Numbered from the stretch's first letter, positions 32,515 to 43,055 are shown. The stretch is DNA of 64,000 bases from Gaiellasilicea sp963707575 (GCA_963707575.1 OY970171.1:2480001-2544000), one strand, 5' to 3'. The notes: generated by a model not told the origin, from the sequence alone. Program-made: numbers and translations.

Positions 32515-32778
32515 TCAGCTTGCGCCGGCCAGCAGCCGCGCGGCGCGGGCCTTCTTGCGCGCCGCGGTGTTCTTGTGCAGGGCACCCTTCGAGGCCGCCT
32601 TGTCGATCAGGCGGACGAGCTCGAGGTGCTCGGCGGCGAGCGTGTCCTTGTCGCCGTCTGCAGCAGCGGTCTCGAGGCGCTTCGTCACCGTCTTGACGGT
32701 GGAGCGGTAGCGGAGGTTCTCCTCGCGCTGGCGCTCGGCGATCCGGACTCGCTTGATCTGTTGCTGGATGTTCGGCAT
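32515..32778 (-). CDS. rpsT: 30S ribosomal protein S20
   Basis: An 87-aa basic, helical protein that binds 16S rRNA. PNIQQQIKRVRIAERQREENLRYRSTVKTVTKRLE and IDKAASKGALHKNTAARKKARAARLL are clear S20 signatures. ATG 32778 is the family start. No ribosome site precedes it. Instead, a 6-bp hairpin lies 11 nt upstream in the leader, which might regulate its translation as S20 does for its own mRNA in other bacteria. Confidence 0.95.
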   Translation of the reverse strand: MPNIQQQIKRVRIAERQREENLRYRSTVKTVTKRLETAAADGDKDTLAAEHLELVRLIDKAASKGALHKNTAARKKARAARLLAGAS

Positions 32779-32789
32779 GTCGAGAGAAA

Positions 32790-32818
32790 GCCCGCGCTCG
32801 GCGGGCGTCGGCACTGTA
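32790..32818 (-). promoter_or_regulatory. rpsT leader: -10 box and 5' hairpin
   Basis: Minus-strand TACAGT (32818-32813) would start RNA near 32806, exactly where the stem GCCCGC (32806-32801), loop CGAGC, GCGGGC (32795-32790) begins. The hairpin is followed by TTTCTCT. So the transcript would open with a hairpin directly before rpsT, either a stability element or an attenuator. Confidence 0.45.
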
Positions 32819-32852
32819 GCAAAGCGGAAACCGCGGTGGCTGACCCCGTTCC

Positions 32853-32858
32853 TATACT
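32853..32858 (+). promoter_or_regulatory. -10 box of murJ (leaderless)
   Basis: TATACT, a near-consensus -10, 6 nt before the murJ GTG at 32865. No -35 TTG is evident at the usual spacing. Confidence 0.6.
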
Positions 32859-32864
32859 CGGCGC

Positions 32865-34433
32865 GTGGAGACGCGAGCCAATTCGCGGAGGCTCGCATGG
32901 TCGACGGCGATCTTCTCCGCAGCCACCGGCCTCTCCCGGCTCCTTGGCCTGCTGCGCGAGGTCGTCGCTGCGAACTACTTCGGTGCCCGCGGGCCGATCA
33001 ACGCGTTCACGGTTGCCTTCCAGATCCCGAACCTGGTGCGCGCCCTCGTTGCCGACGCGGCGCTCTCGTCGGCCTTCGTCCCCGTCTTCAGCGAGTTGCT
33101 CGAGAAGGGCGAGAAGGCGCGTGCCTGGCGCGTCGCCTCGACGATCTTCTGGCTCTTCCTGCTGATCGTCGGCGGGATCACGGCCCTGTTCGTGCTGGCG
33201 GCCCCGGTGCTGATGCCTCCTCTCACCGGGGCGTACGACGACCTGACTGTCACCCTCTCCCAGATCCTCTTCCCGATCGTCGTCCTGATCGGGCTGTTCG
33301 GAGTGGTCACCGGGATCCTGAACAGCTACGAGCAGTTCACGATCCCCGCGCTGACGCCCGTCTTCTGGAACCTCGCGATCATCCTCGGGCTCGTGCTCGG
33401 TGTCCCGCGGGCGGACACGGAGAGCGGCAAGCTCTACGTCTACGCGGGCTCGATCGTCATTGGCACGCTGATCCAGTTCCTGCTCCCGCTGCCGTGGCTG
33501 CGCCGCCTCGACGGCAGCCTGCGGCTCGCCCTCGACGTGCGCGATCCGGCCGTGAAGCAGGTGTTCAAGCTGATGATCCCGGTCATGCTCGGGCTCGGGC
33601 TGATCAACGTGAACGCGGTGATCGGCACGATCGTGGCGTCGAAGCTGATCGATCCGGAGCTCGCGCCGAGCGCGATCGACAAGGCCTTCCGCGTCTACAT
33701 GCTCCCGCAGGGGATGTTCTCCGTCGCCGTCGCGACGGTGCTCTACCCGTCGCTGGCGCGGCTCGCCACGCGCGGGGACATGGCGGGCTTCCGGGCGACC
33801 GTCTCCGTGGGGTTACGGCAGATCAACTTCCTGCTCGTTCCGGCGGCAGTGGTCTCGATCGTGCTCGCGGAGCCGATCGTGCGGCTGCTCTACGAGCGCG
33901 GTGCCTTCGAGCCGGACCAGACGACCGTCGTCGCCGGCGCGTTGGCCGCGTTCTCGATCGGCCTCACCTTCAACGGGATGATGCTGATGCTGAACCGTGG
34001 CTTCTTCAGCCTCCAGGCGCCCTGGGTGCCGACGCTCGTCGCGCTCGCGGTGATGGTCCTGAACACCGCGCTCTACTTCATCCTCTATCGGGTCGGCGTG
34101 TGGGGCGTTCCGCTCGCGATCTCGTTGGCGAACATCGCCGGCGTCGTGCTCCTCTTCGTGACCTTGCGGCGCCGGGCCGGCCAGATCGACCTCTCCGAGA
34201 CGACACGATCGTTCCTGCTCGTGTGCCTGGCCTCCGCCGCACTGGCGCTCGTCGCGTTCGGCGTCTGGTGGGTGCTCGACGAGGCGCTCGGCCGCTCCTT
34301 CCTGGCGCAACTCGTCTCGCTCGGAGCCGCGCTCACCGTCGGCAGCGGCGTCTACCTCGTGGCCTGCCGCGCGCTCCGGGTGCCGGAGATCGCGACGCTA
34401 CTATCGCTGCGAGACCGCTTCCGACGGGACTGA
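32865..34433 (+). CDS. murJ: Lipid II flippase MurJ (MviN family)
   Basis: A 522-aa protein with about 14 hydrophobic helices. TAIFSAATGLSRLLGLLREVVAANYFGA is the conserved MurJ opening; FTIPALTPVFWNLAIILGLVLG, FRVYMLPQGMFSVAVATVLYPSLARLA and VRLLYERGAFEPDQT are further family markers. It flips the peptidoglycan precursor lipid II across the membrane. GTG 32865 is supported by TATACT 6 nt upstream. lepA follows after 6 nt. Confidence 0.93.
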   Translation: METRANSRRLAWSTAIFSAATGLSRLLGLLREVVAANYFGARGPINAFTVAFQIPNLVRALVADAALSSAFVPVFSELLEKGEKARAWRVASTIFWLFLLIVGGITALFVLAAPVLMPPLTGAYDDLTVTLSQILFPIVVLIGLFGVVTGILNSYEQFTIPALTPVFWNLAIILGLVLGVPRADTESGKLYVYAGSIVIGTLIQFLLPLPWLRRLDGSLRLALDVRDPAVKQVFKLMIPVMLGLGLINVNAVIGTIVASKLIDPELAPSAIDKAFRVYMLPQGMFSVAVATVLYPSLARLATRGDMAGFRATVSVGLRQINFLLVPAAVVSIVLAEPIVRLLYERGAFEPDQTTVVAGALAAFSIGLTFNGMMLMLNRGFFSLQAPWVPTLVALAVMVLNTALYFILYRVGVWGVPLAISLANIAGVVLLFVTLRRRAGQIDLSETTRSFLLVCLASAALALVAFGVWWVLDEALGRSFLAQLVSLGAALTVGSGVYLVACRALRVPEIATLLSLRDRFRRD

Positions 34434-34439
34434 TCACGC

Positions 34440-36227
<1,788 letters not shown>

Positions 36228-36235
36228 GCCGGAGG

Positions 36236-36265
36236 CACACAATCGACACGAAACAGGCACCCACG
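36236..36265 (+). repeat. CACACAATCG motif, copy 2 (upstream of hemW)
   Basis: CACACAATCGACACGAAACA followed by GGCACCCACG, 19 of 25 bases the same as the copy upstream of comEA. The rest of the 86-nt lepA-hemW gap holds CCCCC/GGGGG blocks that can pair (36287-36304), but no clear terminator. Confidence 0.4.
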
Positions 36266-36313
36266 CGCGCGGAAATCCCCCGTACGGTTCCGGAAGGGGG
36301 CCTCGTCGCCCCC

Positions 36314-37447
36314 ATGGGGGGAGCTGGTCCGGGAGCGAGCCACCTCTACGTGCACCTGCCCTTCTGCGCGCACCGGTGCGGCTACTGCGACTTCGTCACG
36401 GTCACGCGTCGTGACGGCGCAGCCGGCGGCGAGCACGGCGCGTACGTCGATGCGCTCCTCACCGAGCTCGAGCTCGAGCGGCCGCAGCTGGCGGCCCGCG
36501 TGCAAACCGTGTTTCTCGGCGGCGGCACCCCGACCTTCACCGAGCCGGCCGCGCTCGCGCGGCTGCTCGCCGCGCTTCCGCAGGCGGAGGAGGTGACCGT
36601 CGAGGCGAATCCGGAGACGGTCACACCCGAGCTCGCCGCGCTCCTGCGCGAGCACGGCGTCAACCGAGTCTCGCTCGGGGCGCAGAGCTTCCAATTGCAT
36701 CTGCTCGAGACGCTCGAGCGCCGCGCCGGCCCCGGCATGGTCAAGTCCGCGGCCGGGCTCCTCCGTGACGCGGGCTTCGACAACGTCTCCCTCGACCTGA
36801 TCTACGGCATCCCGGGCCAGAGCCGCGGCGACCTCGAGCGGGATCTCGCCGAGGCGCTCGCGCTCGAGCCCGAGCACCTCTCCGCGTACGAGCTCGAGGC
36901 CAAGCCCGGCACGCGCTTCACGCACGCGCACGGCGCGGAGCTCGAACGGCAGGCCGAGGCGCTGGAGGACTACTTCGAGCGCGTCGTCTCGACGCTCACC
37001 GGCGCGGGCTACCGCTGGTACGAGACGGCGAACTTCTGCCGTGCCGACGGCTCCCGCGACCTGCGCGCCCAGCACAATCTCGGCTACTGGCAGGGGAACG
37101 ACTACCTCGGGCTCGGCATCGGCGCCGTCTCGACGATCTCGGGGCTGCGTTGGCGGAACGCGCCCAGCCTGCCGCGCTATCTCTCGGCGCTCGGGCGCGG
37201 AGAGCCGCCCCAGCGCGAGCTCGAGCCGTTGGACGAGGCGACCCGTGCGGAGGAGCGCGTCCTGCTCGGCCTCCGCCTGGACGAGCCGCTCTCGCTGGTC
37301 GGGCTCGACGACGCTCTCGATCGCGCGGCCGTGTCCCGCCTGGAACGGCAAGGATTGCTCTGCGTGCTCGACGGCGGGGCGCGCCTCGCGCTCACCGAGC
37401 GCGGCCGGTTCCTCGGGGGCGGCATCACCGCAGAGCTGCTCGCGTAA
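36314..37447 (+). CDS. hemW: Radical SAM heme chaperone HemW
   Basis: A 377-aa protein. The cluster motif is CAHRCGYC in LYVHLPFCAHRCGYCDF; TVFLGGGTPTFTEP, VTVEANPETVTPELAALL, VNRVSLGAQSFQ and VSLDLIYGIPGQSRGDLERDL are HemN/HemW landmarks. The HemN-specific N-terminal extension is missing, so HemW (heme chaperone) rather than coproporphyrinogen dehydrogenase is preferred. ATG 36314 places the Cys motif at the usual distance; a GTG at 36224 overlapping the lepA stop would add 30 unconserved residues. Its TAA stop starts the hrcA -10 box. Confidence 0.9.
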   Translation: MGGAGPGASHLYVHLPFCAHRCGYCDFVTVTRRDGAAGGEHGAYVDALLTELELERPQLAARVQTVFLGGGTPTFTEPAALARLLAALPQAEEVTVEANPETVTPELAALLREHGVNRVSLGAQSFQLHLLETLERRAGPGMVKSAAGLLRDAGFDNVSLDLIYGIPGQSRGDLERDLAEALALEPEHLSAYELEAKPGTRFTHAHGAELERQAEALEDYFERVVSTLTGAGYRWYETANFCRADGSRDLRAQHNLGYWQGNDYLGLGIGAVSTISGLRWRNAPSLPRYLSALGRGEPPQRELEPLDEATRAEERVLLGLRLDEPLSLVGLDDALDRAAVSRLERQGLLCVLDGGARLALTERGRFLGGGITAELLA

Positions 37448-37450
37448 AAT
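37445..37450 (+). promoter_or_regulatory. -10 box of hrcA built on the hemW stop codon
   Basis: TAAAAT begins with the hemW TAA stop and lies 9 nt before the hrcA ATG (37460). No CIRCE-type GCACTC dyad is seen around it. Confidence 0.5.
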
Positions 37451-37459
37451 CTCCTGCAA

Positions 37460-38500
37460 ATGGCCCAGCTGCAGACCACGCAACTCACCAAGCGCAGGCG
37501 CGACATCCTGCGCCTCGTCGTCGAGGAGTACATCTCGACGGGTGATCCCGTGGGCTCGAAGAGCCTCGTCGAGCGCTCCGGCCTGGCCGTCTCGGCGTCG
37601 ACCGTCCGCACCGAGCTGGCCGAGCTCGAGTCGCTCGGCCTGCTCACGCACCCACACACGTCGGCCGGCCGCATCCCAACCGAGTCGGGCTACCGCTATT
37701 ACGCGGCGGAGGTGCTGGAGCGGCTGAAGCCGCGCCCGGAGCGCTTTCCGCTCGATCTCTCCCAGATGCGCAGCGAGATCGAGGCTGCGCTCCAGTCGAC
37801 GACGGAGATGCTCTCCCAGGTGACGCGCCTGCTCGCGCTCGTGTCGGCGCCCGGGATCGAGACCGCCACAGTCCGTCATGTCGAGGTGCTCGTGCTGCAG
37901 CCGTCCGTCGTAATGGTTGTGACGATCACCTCGACGGGCGGGGTCGCGAAGAAGCTCTTCGCCTTCGACGAGCCGGTCGACGCGGGCCTGGCGGCGTGGG
38001 CGAACGAGTACCTGAACGAACGGCTCGACGGCGTCCAGCTCGGCACGCACCTCCTCCGCCGGCGGATTGCGGAAACGAGCCTCTCGCCGCGCGAGCAACG
38101 CTTCCTCGACGCCCTGCGACCGGCGTTCGTCGACCTCGCGACGCCGGCCGAGCAGGCGCTCTACGTCGGCGGCGCCGCCTCGCTCCTCGACGACGTTCGT
38201 GCCGACGAGCTGGAGGCGTGCCGGCGGCTGCTGTCCGTGCTCGAGCAGCGCGCTGCGGTGCTGGAGCTGATGAGCGACGCGTTCGACGTCCGCCGGCCCT
38301 TCGTCCGCGTCGGGCTCGCGCATCCGGGTCTGCACGACGTCGCGCTCGTGGGAGCGACCTACGGCCTGCCCACGCGCACGCTCGGCACTGTCGGCCTGCT
38401 GGGGCCGATTCGCATGGACTACCCCAAGGCGGTCAGCACGGTGCGCGCCGCGGCCGCCGAGCTCTCGCGCCTCGTCGAGAGCGCGTACGAAGACGACTGA
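37460..38500 (+). CDS. hrcA: Heat-inducible transcription repressor HrcA
   Basis: A 346-aa repressor of chaperone genes. The winged helix is TKRRRDILRLVVEEYISTGDPVGSKSLVERSGLAVSASTVRTELAELESLGLL; THPHTSAGRIPTESGYRYY follows, then the GAF-like domain and the C-terminal GLLGPIRMDYPKAVSTVRAAA. It normally binds CIRCE elements in front of groE and dnaK operons; none is visible in this window. dnaJ lies 21 nt downstream with its own TANNNT box. Confidence 0.94.
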   Translation: MAQLQTTQLTKRRRDILRLVVEEYISTGDPVGSKSLVERSGLAVSASTVRTELAELESLGLLTHPHTSAGRIPTESGYRYYAAEVLERLKPRPERFPLDLSQMRSEIEAALQSTTEMLSQVTRLLALVSAPGIETATVRHVEVLVLQPSVVMVVTITSTGGVAKKLFAFDEPVDAGLAAWANEYLNERLDGVQLGTHLLRRRIAETSLSPREQRFLDALRPAFVDLATPAEQALYVGGAASLLDDVRADELEACRRLLSVLEQRAAVLELMSDAFDVRRPFVRVGLAHPGLHDVALVGATYGLPTRTLGTVGLLGPIRMDYPKAVSTVRAAAAELSRLVESAYEDD

Positions 38501-38509
38501 GCCGCGAGC

Positions 38510-38515
38510 TACGCT
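38510..38515 (+). promoter_or_regulatory. -10 box of dnaJ (leaderless)
   Basis: TACGCT 6 nt before the dnaJ ATG at 38522, within the 21-nt gap after hrcA. Confidence 0.45.
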
Positions 38516-38521
38516 TGGGCG

Positions 38522-39638
38522 ATGGCGACGGCCGAACGTGACTACTACGAGCTCCTGGGCGTTGCCCGTGGAGCGAGCGACGCCGAGATCAAGAAGGCGT
38601 TCCGCTCGCTCGCGCGCGAGCTGCATCCGGACGTCTCCAAGGCGCCCGACGCGCCCGAGCGCTTCAAGGAGGTCGCTCAGGCCTACGAAGTGCTCTCGAA
38701 CGCGGAGTCGCGCAGGCTCTACGACCAGTACGGTCACGCCGGCCTGAAGCGGGGCGGTTTCACGCCCACGGACTTCGACCTCGGCAACCTCGGCGACATC
38801 TTCTCTGCCTTCTTCGGCGACGACCTCTTCGGCCGGTCGCAGCGCGGAGCTGGTCGCGGCGGCGATGCCGTGGCGCGCGTCCGGATCGACCTCGCGGAGG
38901 CTTACACGGGCGTGACGAGGCCCGTCGACGTGGAAGCCGCAGCCACGTGCGGTCGCTGTAGTGGCGACGGCGCGGAGCCGGGAACGACCCCCGCGACCTG
39001 CCCCACGTGCTCCGGAGCGGGCCGCGTCCAGCAGGTCTCCCGCAGTGTCTTCGGCGAGTTCGTGCGTACGGGCAGCTGCCCGGACTGCGGCGGTGCCGGA
39101 CGGATCGTCGTGACGCCCTGCACGGAATGCGGTGGTCAGGGCCGGAAGCTGATGACCAAGGCCCTCGATGTCGAAGATTCCGGCCGGGATCCACGACGGT
39201 CAGCAGATCCGCATCCGCGGCGCGGGGCATGCGGGCGCGAACGGCGGCCCGGCGGGGGATGCCTACGTCGAGGTCCGCGTGGCGCGGCACGATCGGCTCG
39301 AGCGCGACGGCAACGACATCGTCACGTCCGTCCACCTCACGTTCATCCAGGCGGCGCTCGGCGCGCGGGTGTCCGTGCCGACGCTCGAGGGCGATGTCGA
39401 GCTCGAGTTCGAGCCGGGCACGCAGCCCGGTGAGGTGCGCACCCTGAGGGGCAAGGGCATGCCGGTCCTGCAGCACTACGGCCGGGGCGACCAGCGCGTG
39501 CTCGTCGACGTGGCGGTGCCACGGCGGCTGACCCAGGAGCAGCGCCGCCTGCTGGAGCAGTTCGAGCAGCACTCGAACGAGGACACGTACCGCCGCGACG
39601 AGGGGTTCTTCGAGAAGCTCAGAAGCGCGCTTCGTTGA
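38522..39638 (+). pseudogene. dnaJ: Chaperone DnaJ, interrupted by a 1-nt frameshift near 39176
   Basis: Two frames together encode a complete DnaJ of about 372 residues. First frame (38522 to about 39175): J domain RDYYELLGVARGASDAEIKKAF with HPD, a Gly/Phe region, and four zinc repeats CGRCSGDG, CPTCSGAG, CPDCGGAG, CTECGGQG. After LDVE the similarity moves to the +1 frame at ATT 39177: IPAGIHDGQQIRIRGAGHAG through VSVPTLEGDVELEFEPGTQPGEVRTLRGKGMP to the stop at 39638. One surplus base, such as the G at 39176, restores a continuous protein. It may be a sequencing error, a true mutation, or less likely programmed slippage. As written, only a truncated J plus zinc-finger protein would be made. 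Confidence 0.85.
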
Positions 39639-39648
39639 GGGCGCGCCG

Positions 39649-40410
39649 GTGATCCTCCGGCGGGTGTCGGTGGCCGTTCCCGACGCGCGGGCGGAGCAGG
39701 CGCGCGCGGTCATGCTGGAGCTCTTCCCCGAGGGCTTCGAGGAGCTGGAGGGAGACGGCTCGCTGGAGCTCGCCGCGTACACGAATGCGGCCGGCGAGGA
39801 GCGCATCTGGCAGGCCTTCGGCGGTGCCGCGAGCGCCACCGACGTCGACGACAACTGGGAGGAGCGCTGGCGGCAGTTCCACCGGCCGCAACGGGTCGGC
39901 AGCCTCTGGATCGGTCCGCCCTGGGAGCCGCCCGACGAGGACGCGATCGCGGTCGTGATCGATCCGGGCCGCGCCTTCGGCACGGGCGGACATGCCACGA
40001 CGCGCCTGTGCCTCCAGCTGCTCGAGGCGGAGGAGCGCGGCAGCGTGCTCGACGTGGGCTGCGGTTCGGGAGTCCTCTCGATCGCGGCCGCCAAGCTCGG
40101 GTTCGCGCCGGTCGTGGGGATCGACTTCGACCCCCAGGCCGTCGAGGCGACGGAGCGCAACGCGGCGGCGAACGAGGTCGGGGTCGACGTTCGGCTCGGC
40201 GACCTGCGCGACGCCGAGCTGCCCGCGGCCGACCTCGCGCTCGCGAACATCGCCGGAGACGCGGTCGTCGCGCTCGGGCCCAGGCTGCGCGCGCCGCGTG
40301 CGATCACCTCGGGCTACCTCGTCAGCGACGACCCGCCGCTCGACGGCTACCGGCTCGAACGGCGCGTCCAGGTCGACGGCTGGGCGGCCGACCTGCACGT
40401 CCGGAACTAG
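39649..40410 (+). CDS. prmA: Ribosomal protein L11 methyltransferase
   Basis: A 253-aa SAM-dependent methyltransferase. The N-terminal substrate-recognition domain (VSVAVPDARAEQARAVML) is followed by PGRAFGTGGHATTRLCLQLLE and the SAM motif VLDVGCGSGVLSIAAAKLG; LALANIAGDAVVAL replaces the usual NILA motif. It methylates L11, and PrmA commonly follows dnaJ. GTG start at 39649. It shares a CTAG stop with the opposing 2H phosphoesterase gene. Confidence 0.88.
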   Translation: MILRRVSVAVPDARAEQARAVMLELFPEGFEELEGDGSLELAAYTNAAGEERIWQAFGGAASATDVDDNWEERWRQFHRPQRVGSLWIGPPWEPPDEDAIAVVIDPGRAFGTGGHATTRLCLQLLEAEERGSVLDVGCGSGVLSIAAAKLGFAPVVGIDFDPQAVEATERNAAANEVGVDVRLGDLRDAELPAADLALANIAGDAVVALGPRLRAPRAITSGYLVSDDPPLDGYRLERRVQVDGWAADLHVRN

Positions 40411-40925
40411 GGCGCGAGGCGGAGGCGCCGGCGCAGACGCCACCGCCCGTCCGCGGCGCGCTCCATCAGCCAGGCCTCCTCGACGCGGGCGACGATCGGC
40501 AGCGACCGGGCGACGTCCGCCTCGACCGCGGCGAGCGTCGCGGCGTCGGCGATCGCAACGGTGAGGTGCGGCACGAGCTCCGGGTAGCGGCCGTCGTACG
40601 GCGGGTGCTCCGGGAAGGCAGTCACGAGCGCCTGGGTGAGCGCGACGAAGGGCGCAGCGGGATCGGGGGCCAGGTAGAGGATCGGCGGGTCGACCTCAAA
40701 CCGGCTCGTCGAGGCGAGTACGACGTCGAACGCGGGGACTGCGCCGACGATCTGCTCGGTCTGGCGCACGCGCTCCGGCGTGAGCACGGCGGTGTCCGTG
40801 AAGGGATAGAGCAGTGTGATGTGCGGCGGGATGCCGTCCGTTCCGGCCCGCGTCAGGGGCACGCGGTGGGGATCGATCGCCGCAGTTGCCTCAGGAATCG
40901 GAACGAGCAGCGCGGTCTCGGCCAT
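40407..40925 (-). CDS. 2'-5' RNA ligase family (2H phosphoesterase) protein
   Basis: A 172-aa two-histidine phosphoesterase-like protein. The two HxT motifs are HITLLYPF and HLTVAI, about 90 residues apart, which form the symmetric active site of RNA ligase/cyclic phosphodiesterase families. Its RNA or nucleotide substrate cannot be told. ATG 40925 is supported by TAAAGT 6 nt upstream on the minus strand. It is divergent from mtaB (48-nt gap). Confidence 0.8.
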   Translation of the reverse strand: MAETALLVPIPEATAAIDPHRVPLTRAGTDGIPPHITLLYPFTDTAVLTPERVRQTEQIVGAVPAFDVVLASTSRFEVDPPILYLAPDPAAPFVALTQALVTAFPEHPPYDGRYPELVPHLTVAIADAATLAAVEADVARSLPIVARVEEAWLMERAADGRWRLRRRLRLAP

Positions 40926-40931
40926 CGGTCG

Positions 40932-40937
40932 ACTTTA
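40932..40937 (-). promoter_or_regulatory. -10 box of the 2H phosphoesterase gene (leaderless)
   Basis: Minus-strand TAAAGT, 6 nt (CGACCG) before the ATG at 40925. Confidence 0.5.
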
Positions 40938-40972
40938 CGGCGACCGGCGGGCGTCGGTAACAATCGTCCGCA

Positions 40973-42175
40973 ATGGCCCGGTTTTCGACCCGCTTCCTGG
41001 GCTGCAAGGTCTCGCACACCGACGTGCAGTTGCTGCGCGAGCGGCTGCTCGCCGACGGCCACAAGGAGGGCGCCGGCGAGATCGCCGTCGTCAACACGTG
41101 CTGCGTCACGAACGAAGCCGTGGCGAAGTCGCGCCAGGCGGCCGCGCGGGCGGCGCGCACGCATCGCCGGGTGTACGTGACCGGTTGCGGCGCGCGGCTC
41201 TCCGAGACGGCGTTCGCCGGTCTGCCGGAGAACGTCACCGTCGTGCAGGGGCAGATCGAGGAGGCCGTCGAGCAGATCGCCGGCGACGTGGGCGCGATCG
41301 GCTGCGTTCGCGCGGACGCGCGGCTCGAGCGGGTGCGCGCGTTCGTGAAGATCCAGGACGGCTGCTCGTTCGCCTGCAACTTCTGCGTGATCCCGCTGGT
41401 GCGCGGCGCGACCCGCAGCCGCAGTGCCGGAGCGGTGCTTGCCGAGATCCGGCGCCGGGTGGCGCAGGGGCACAGGGAGATCGTTCTCACGGGGGTCAAC
41501 CTCGGGTGCTTCCGCGATCGCGTGGCCGGCTTCCGCCTCGCGCAGCTGATCAGGGCGGCGGGCGACGTCGACGGCGTCGAGCGGCTGCGGCTCTCGTCGA
41601 TCGAGATCAACCACGTCGATGCCGAGCTCGTGGCGGCGCTGCGCGAGACACCCGTCGTGGGGCCTCACCTCCACGTGCCGCTGCAATCGGGCGACGACGG
41701 TGTGCTGCGGGCGATGGGCCGCCGCTACTCGGTCGCGACGTATCTCCGCAAGCTGGAGCCGCTCGCCGACTTCAACCTCACGGCGGACGTGATCGTCGGC
41801 TTCCCGACCGAGGACGACGCCGCCTTCGAGCGGACGCTCGCCACCGTGCGGGCCGCCGGCCTCACGAAGGTGCACGTCTTTCCGTACTCGCCGCGACCGG
41901 GCACCAGGACGGAGGCCGACGACCCCGTGCCGCCCGAGGCGAAGAAGGAACGGAGCGCTCGGCTACGTGCGCTCTCCGACGAGGCGTGCCGCTCCCGCTG
42001 GCGCACGAAGGTGGGACGCGCGGACGTCGTGCTCGTCGATCGCCCAGGGCGCGGCTACGGCGCCGACTACTCGCCCTGGCTCGTCCCGGAGCCGATCACC
42101 GCGCCGATCGGCGAACTCGTGCGGGTGCGCGGGCGCGCGGTGACGGAGGAGGGGATCGTCGCCGATGCCGCGTGA
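40973..42175 (+). CDS. mtaB: tRNA (t6A37) methylthiotransferase MtaB-like
   Basis: A 400-aa radical-SAM methylthiotransferase. UPF0004 domain cysteines: LGCKVS, NTCCVTN and TGCGAR. Radical-SAM cluster CSFACNFC in KIQDGCSFACNFCVIPLVRG. TGVNLGCFRDRVAG, HLHVPLQSGDDGVLRAMGRRY and VIVGFPTEDDAAFERT follow, and a C-terminal TRAM-like segment ends the protein. It converts t6A37 to ms2t6A37 in tRNA; the shape fits MtaB better than MiaB or RimO. ATG 40973. It overlaps the HIT gene by 11 nt. Confidence 0.88.
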   Translation: MARFSTRFLGCKVSHTDVQLLRERLLADGHKEGAGEIAVVNTCCVTNEAVAKSRQAAARAARTHRRVYVTGCGARLSETAFAGLPENVTVVQGQIEEAVEQIAGDVGAIGCVRADARLERVRAFVKIQDGCSFACNFCVIPLVRGATRSRSAGAVLAEIRRRVAQGHREIVLTGVNLGCFRDRVAGFRLAQLIRAAGDVDGVERLRLSSIEINHVDAELVAALRETPVVGPHLHVPLQSGDDGVLRAMGRRYSVATYLRKLEPLADFNLTADVIVGFPTEDDAAFERTLATVRAAGLTKVHVFPYSPRPGTRTEADDPVPPEAKKERSARLRALSDEACRSRWRTKVGRADVVLVDRPGRGYGADYSPWLVPEPITAPIGELVRVRGRAVTEEGIVADAA

Positions 42176-42497
42176 CGACTGCCTCTTCTGCCAACTCGTG
42201 CGGGAAGGCGACCACGTCGCCAAGACCGACGGCTTCGTGGCGATCCGCGACATCAACCCGAAGGCCGACACGCATCTGCTCGTACTGCCGGAGCGGCACG
42301 TCGACACCTTCCGCGAGGTCGCGGAGTTCCCGCCGGAGGAGGCAAGGCGGATGCTCGCGTTCGTCGCCGAGACCGCTCGCGGCGCCGGCCTCGAGGACTA
42401 TCGCGTGCTCGTCAACGTCGGTGCCGGAGGCGGTCAGACGATCTTCCATCTGCATTGGCACGTGCTGGGTGGGAAGATTGCCGGGATGCCCGAATGA
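42165..42497 (+). CDS. HIT family protein (HinT-like)
   Basis: A 110-aa histidine-triad hydrolase. CLFCQLVREGDHVAKTDGFVAIRDINPKADTHLLVLPERHV is the usual N-terminal half with zinc-type CxxC, and the triad is HLHWHVLGG. These enzymes hydrolyse purine phosphoramidates such as acyl-AMP by-products. The start lies 11 nt inside mtaB. The HIT-yqeY-phoH order is common in Gram-positive bacteria. Confidence 0.93.
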   Translation: MPRDDCLFCQLVREGDHVAKTDGFVAIRDINPKADTHLLVLPERHVDTFREVAEFPPEEARRMLAFVAETARGAGLEDYRVLVNVGAGGGQTIFHLHWHVLGGKIAGMPE

Positions 42498-42504
42498 GAA
42501 CAGC

Positions 42505-42948
42505 ATGAGCCTGATCGCCGAGATCAAGGACCAGCTCGCCGACGCGATGCGCGAAGGGGACACGGCGCGCCGCGACGCGCTGCGGCTGATCCTCGCCAGC
42601 CTGCAGGGCGCGGAGAAGGAGCTCCAGCGCGAGCTGCACGACGACGAGGAGCTCCAGGTGCTCCAGCGAGAGCGGAAGAAGCGCATCGAAGCGGCCGACG
42701 CGTTCCGCTCCGGTGGGCGCGAGGAGCAGGCCGAGAAGGAGGAGGCGGAGCTCGACGTGCTCGAGGAGTTCATGCCGGATCCGCTCTCGGAGGAGGAGGT
42801 CGAGGAGATCGTCGACGACGTGATCGCCGAGGTCGGCGCCACCTCCATGCGCGACATCGGCCGGGTGATGGCGGACGTGATGCCGCAGGTCGCCGGCCGC
42901 GCGGACGGCTCGTCCGTGAGCCAGCTCGTGCGCGAGAAGCTCGCCTGA
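42505..42948 (+). CDS. GatB/YqeY domain protein
   Basis: A 147-aa helical protein. SLIAEIKDQLADAMREGDTARRDALRLILASLQGAEKELQ and EEFMPDPLSEEEVEEIVDDVIAEVGATSMRDIGRVMADVM match YqeY, related to the tail of the GatB amidotransferase subunit and thought to contact tRNA. ATG 42505, 7 nt after the HIT gene. The CCCCC-TT-GGGGG dyad (42966-42977) after its stop may be a weak terminator. Confidence 0.9.
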   Translation: MSLIAEIKDQLADAMREGDTARRDALRLILASLQGAEKELQRELHDDEELQVLQRERKKRIEAADAFRSGGREEQAEKEEAELDVLEEFMPDPLSEEEVEEIVDDVIAEVGATSMRDIGRVMADVMPQVAGRADGSSVSQLVREKLA

Positions 42949-42965
42949 GCGGCGAGCCGGTGGTG

Positions 42966-43055
42966 CCCCCTTGGGGGATCGACGCTCCCAACCGGAACGC
43001 TAGCGAGGAAATCCGTACGGCTGGGTCACGATTCGGTGCCGAATGCGTGTCATTC
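42966..43055 (+). promoter_or_regulatory. Dyads in the yqeY-phoH gap
   Basis: The 139-nt gap holds CCCCC-TT-GGGGG (42966-42977), then ATTCGG-TG-CCGAAT (43031-43044, perfect 6-bp arms) overlapping GAATG-CGTGT-CATTC (43041-43055). The last two lie about 20-45 nt upstream of the phoH -10 box and are placed like an operator. No known motif is recognised. Confidence 0.45.

Noticed and set aside
37440..38522. CIRCE element near hrcA or dnaJ
   Set aside because: No GCACTC-N9-GAGTGC dyad could be found upstream of either gene.
39168..39182. Programmed +1 frameshift in dnaJ
   Set aside because: No slippery codon run, stimulatory stop or hairpin at the junction, and DnaJ is not known to use one; mutation or sequencing error is simpler.
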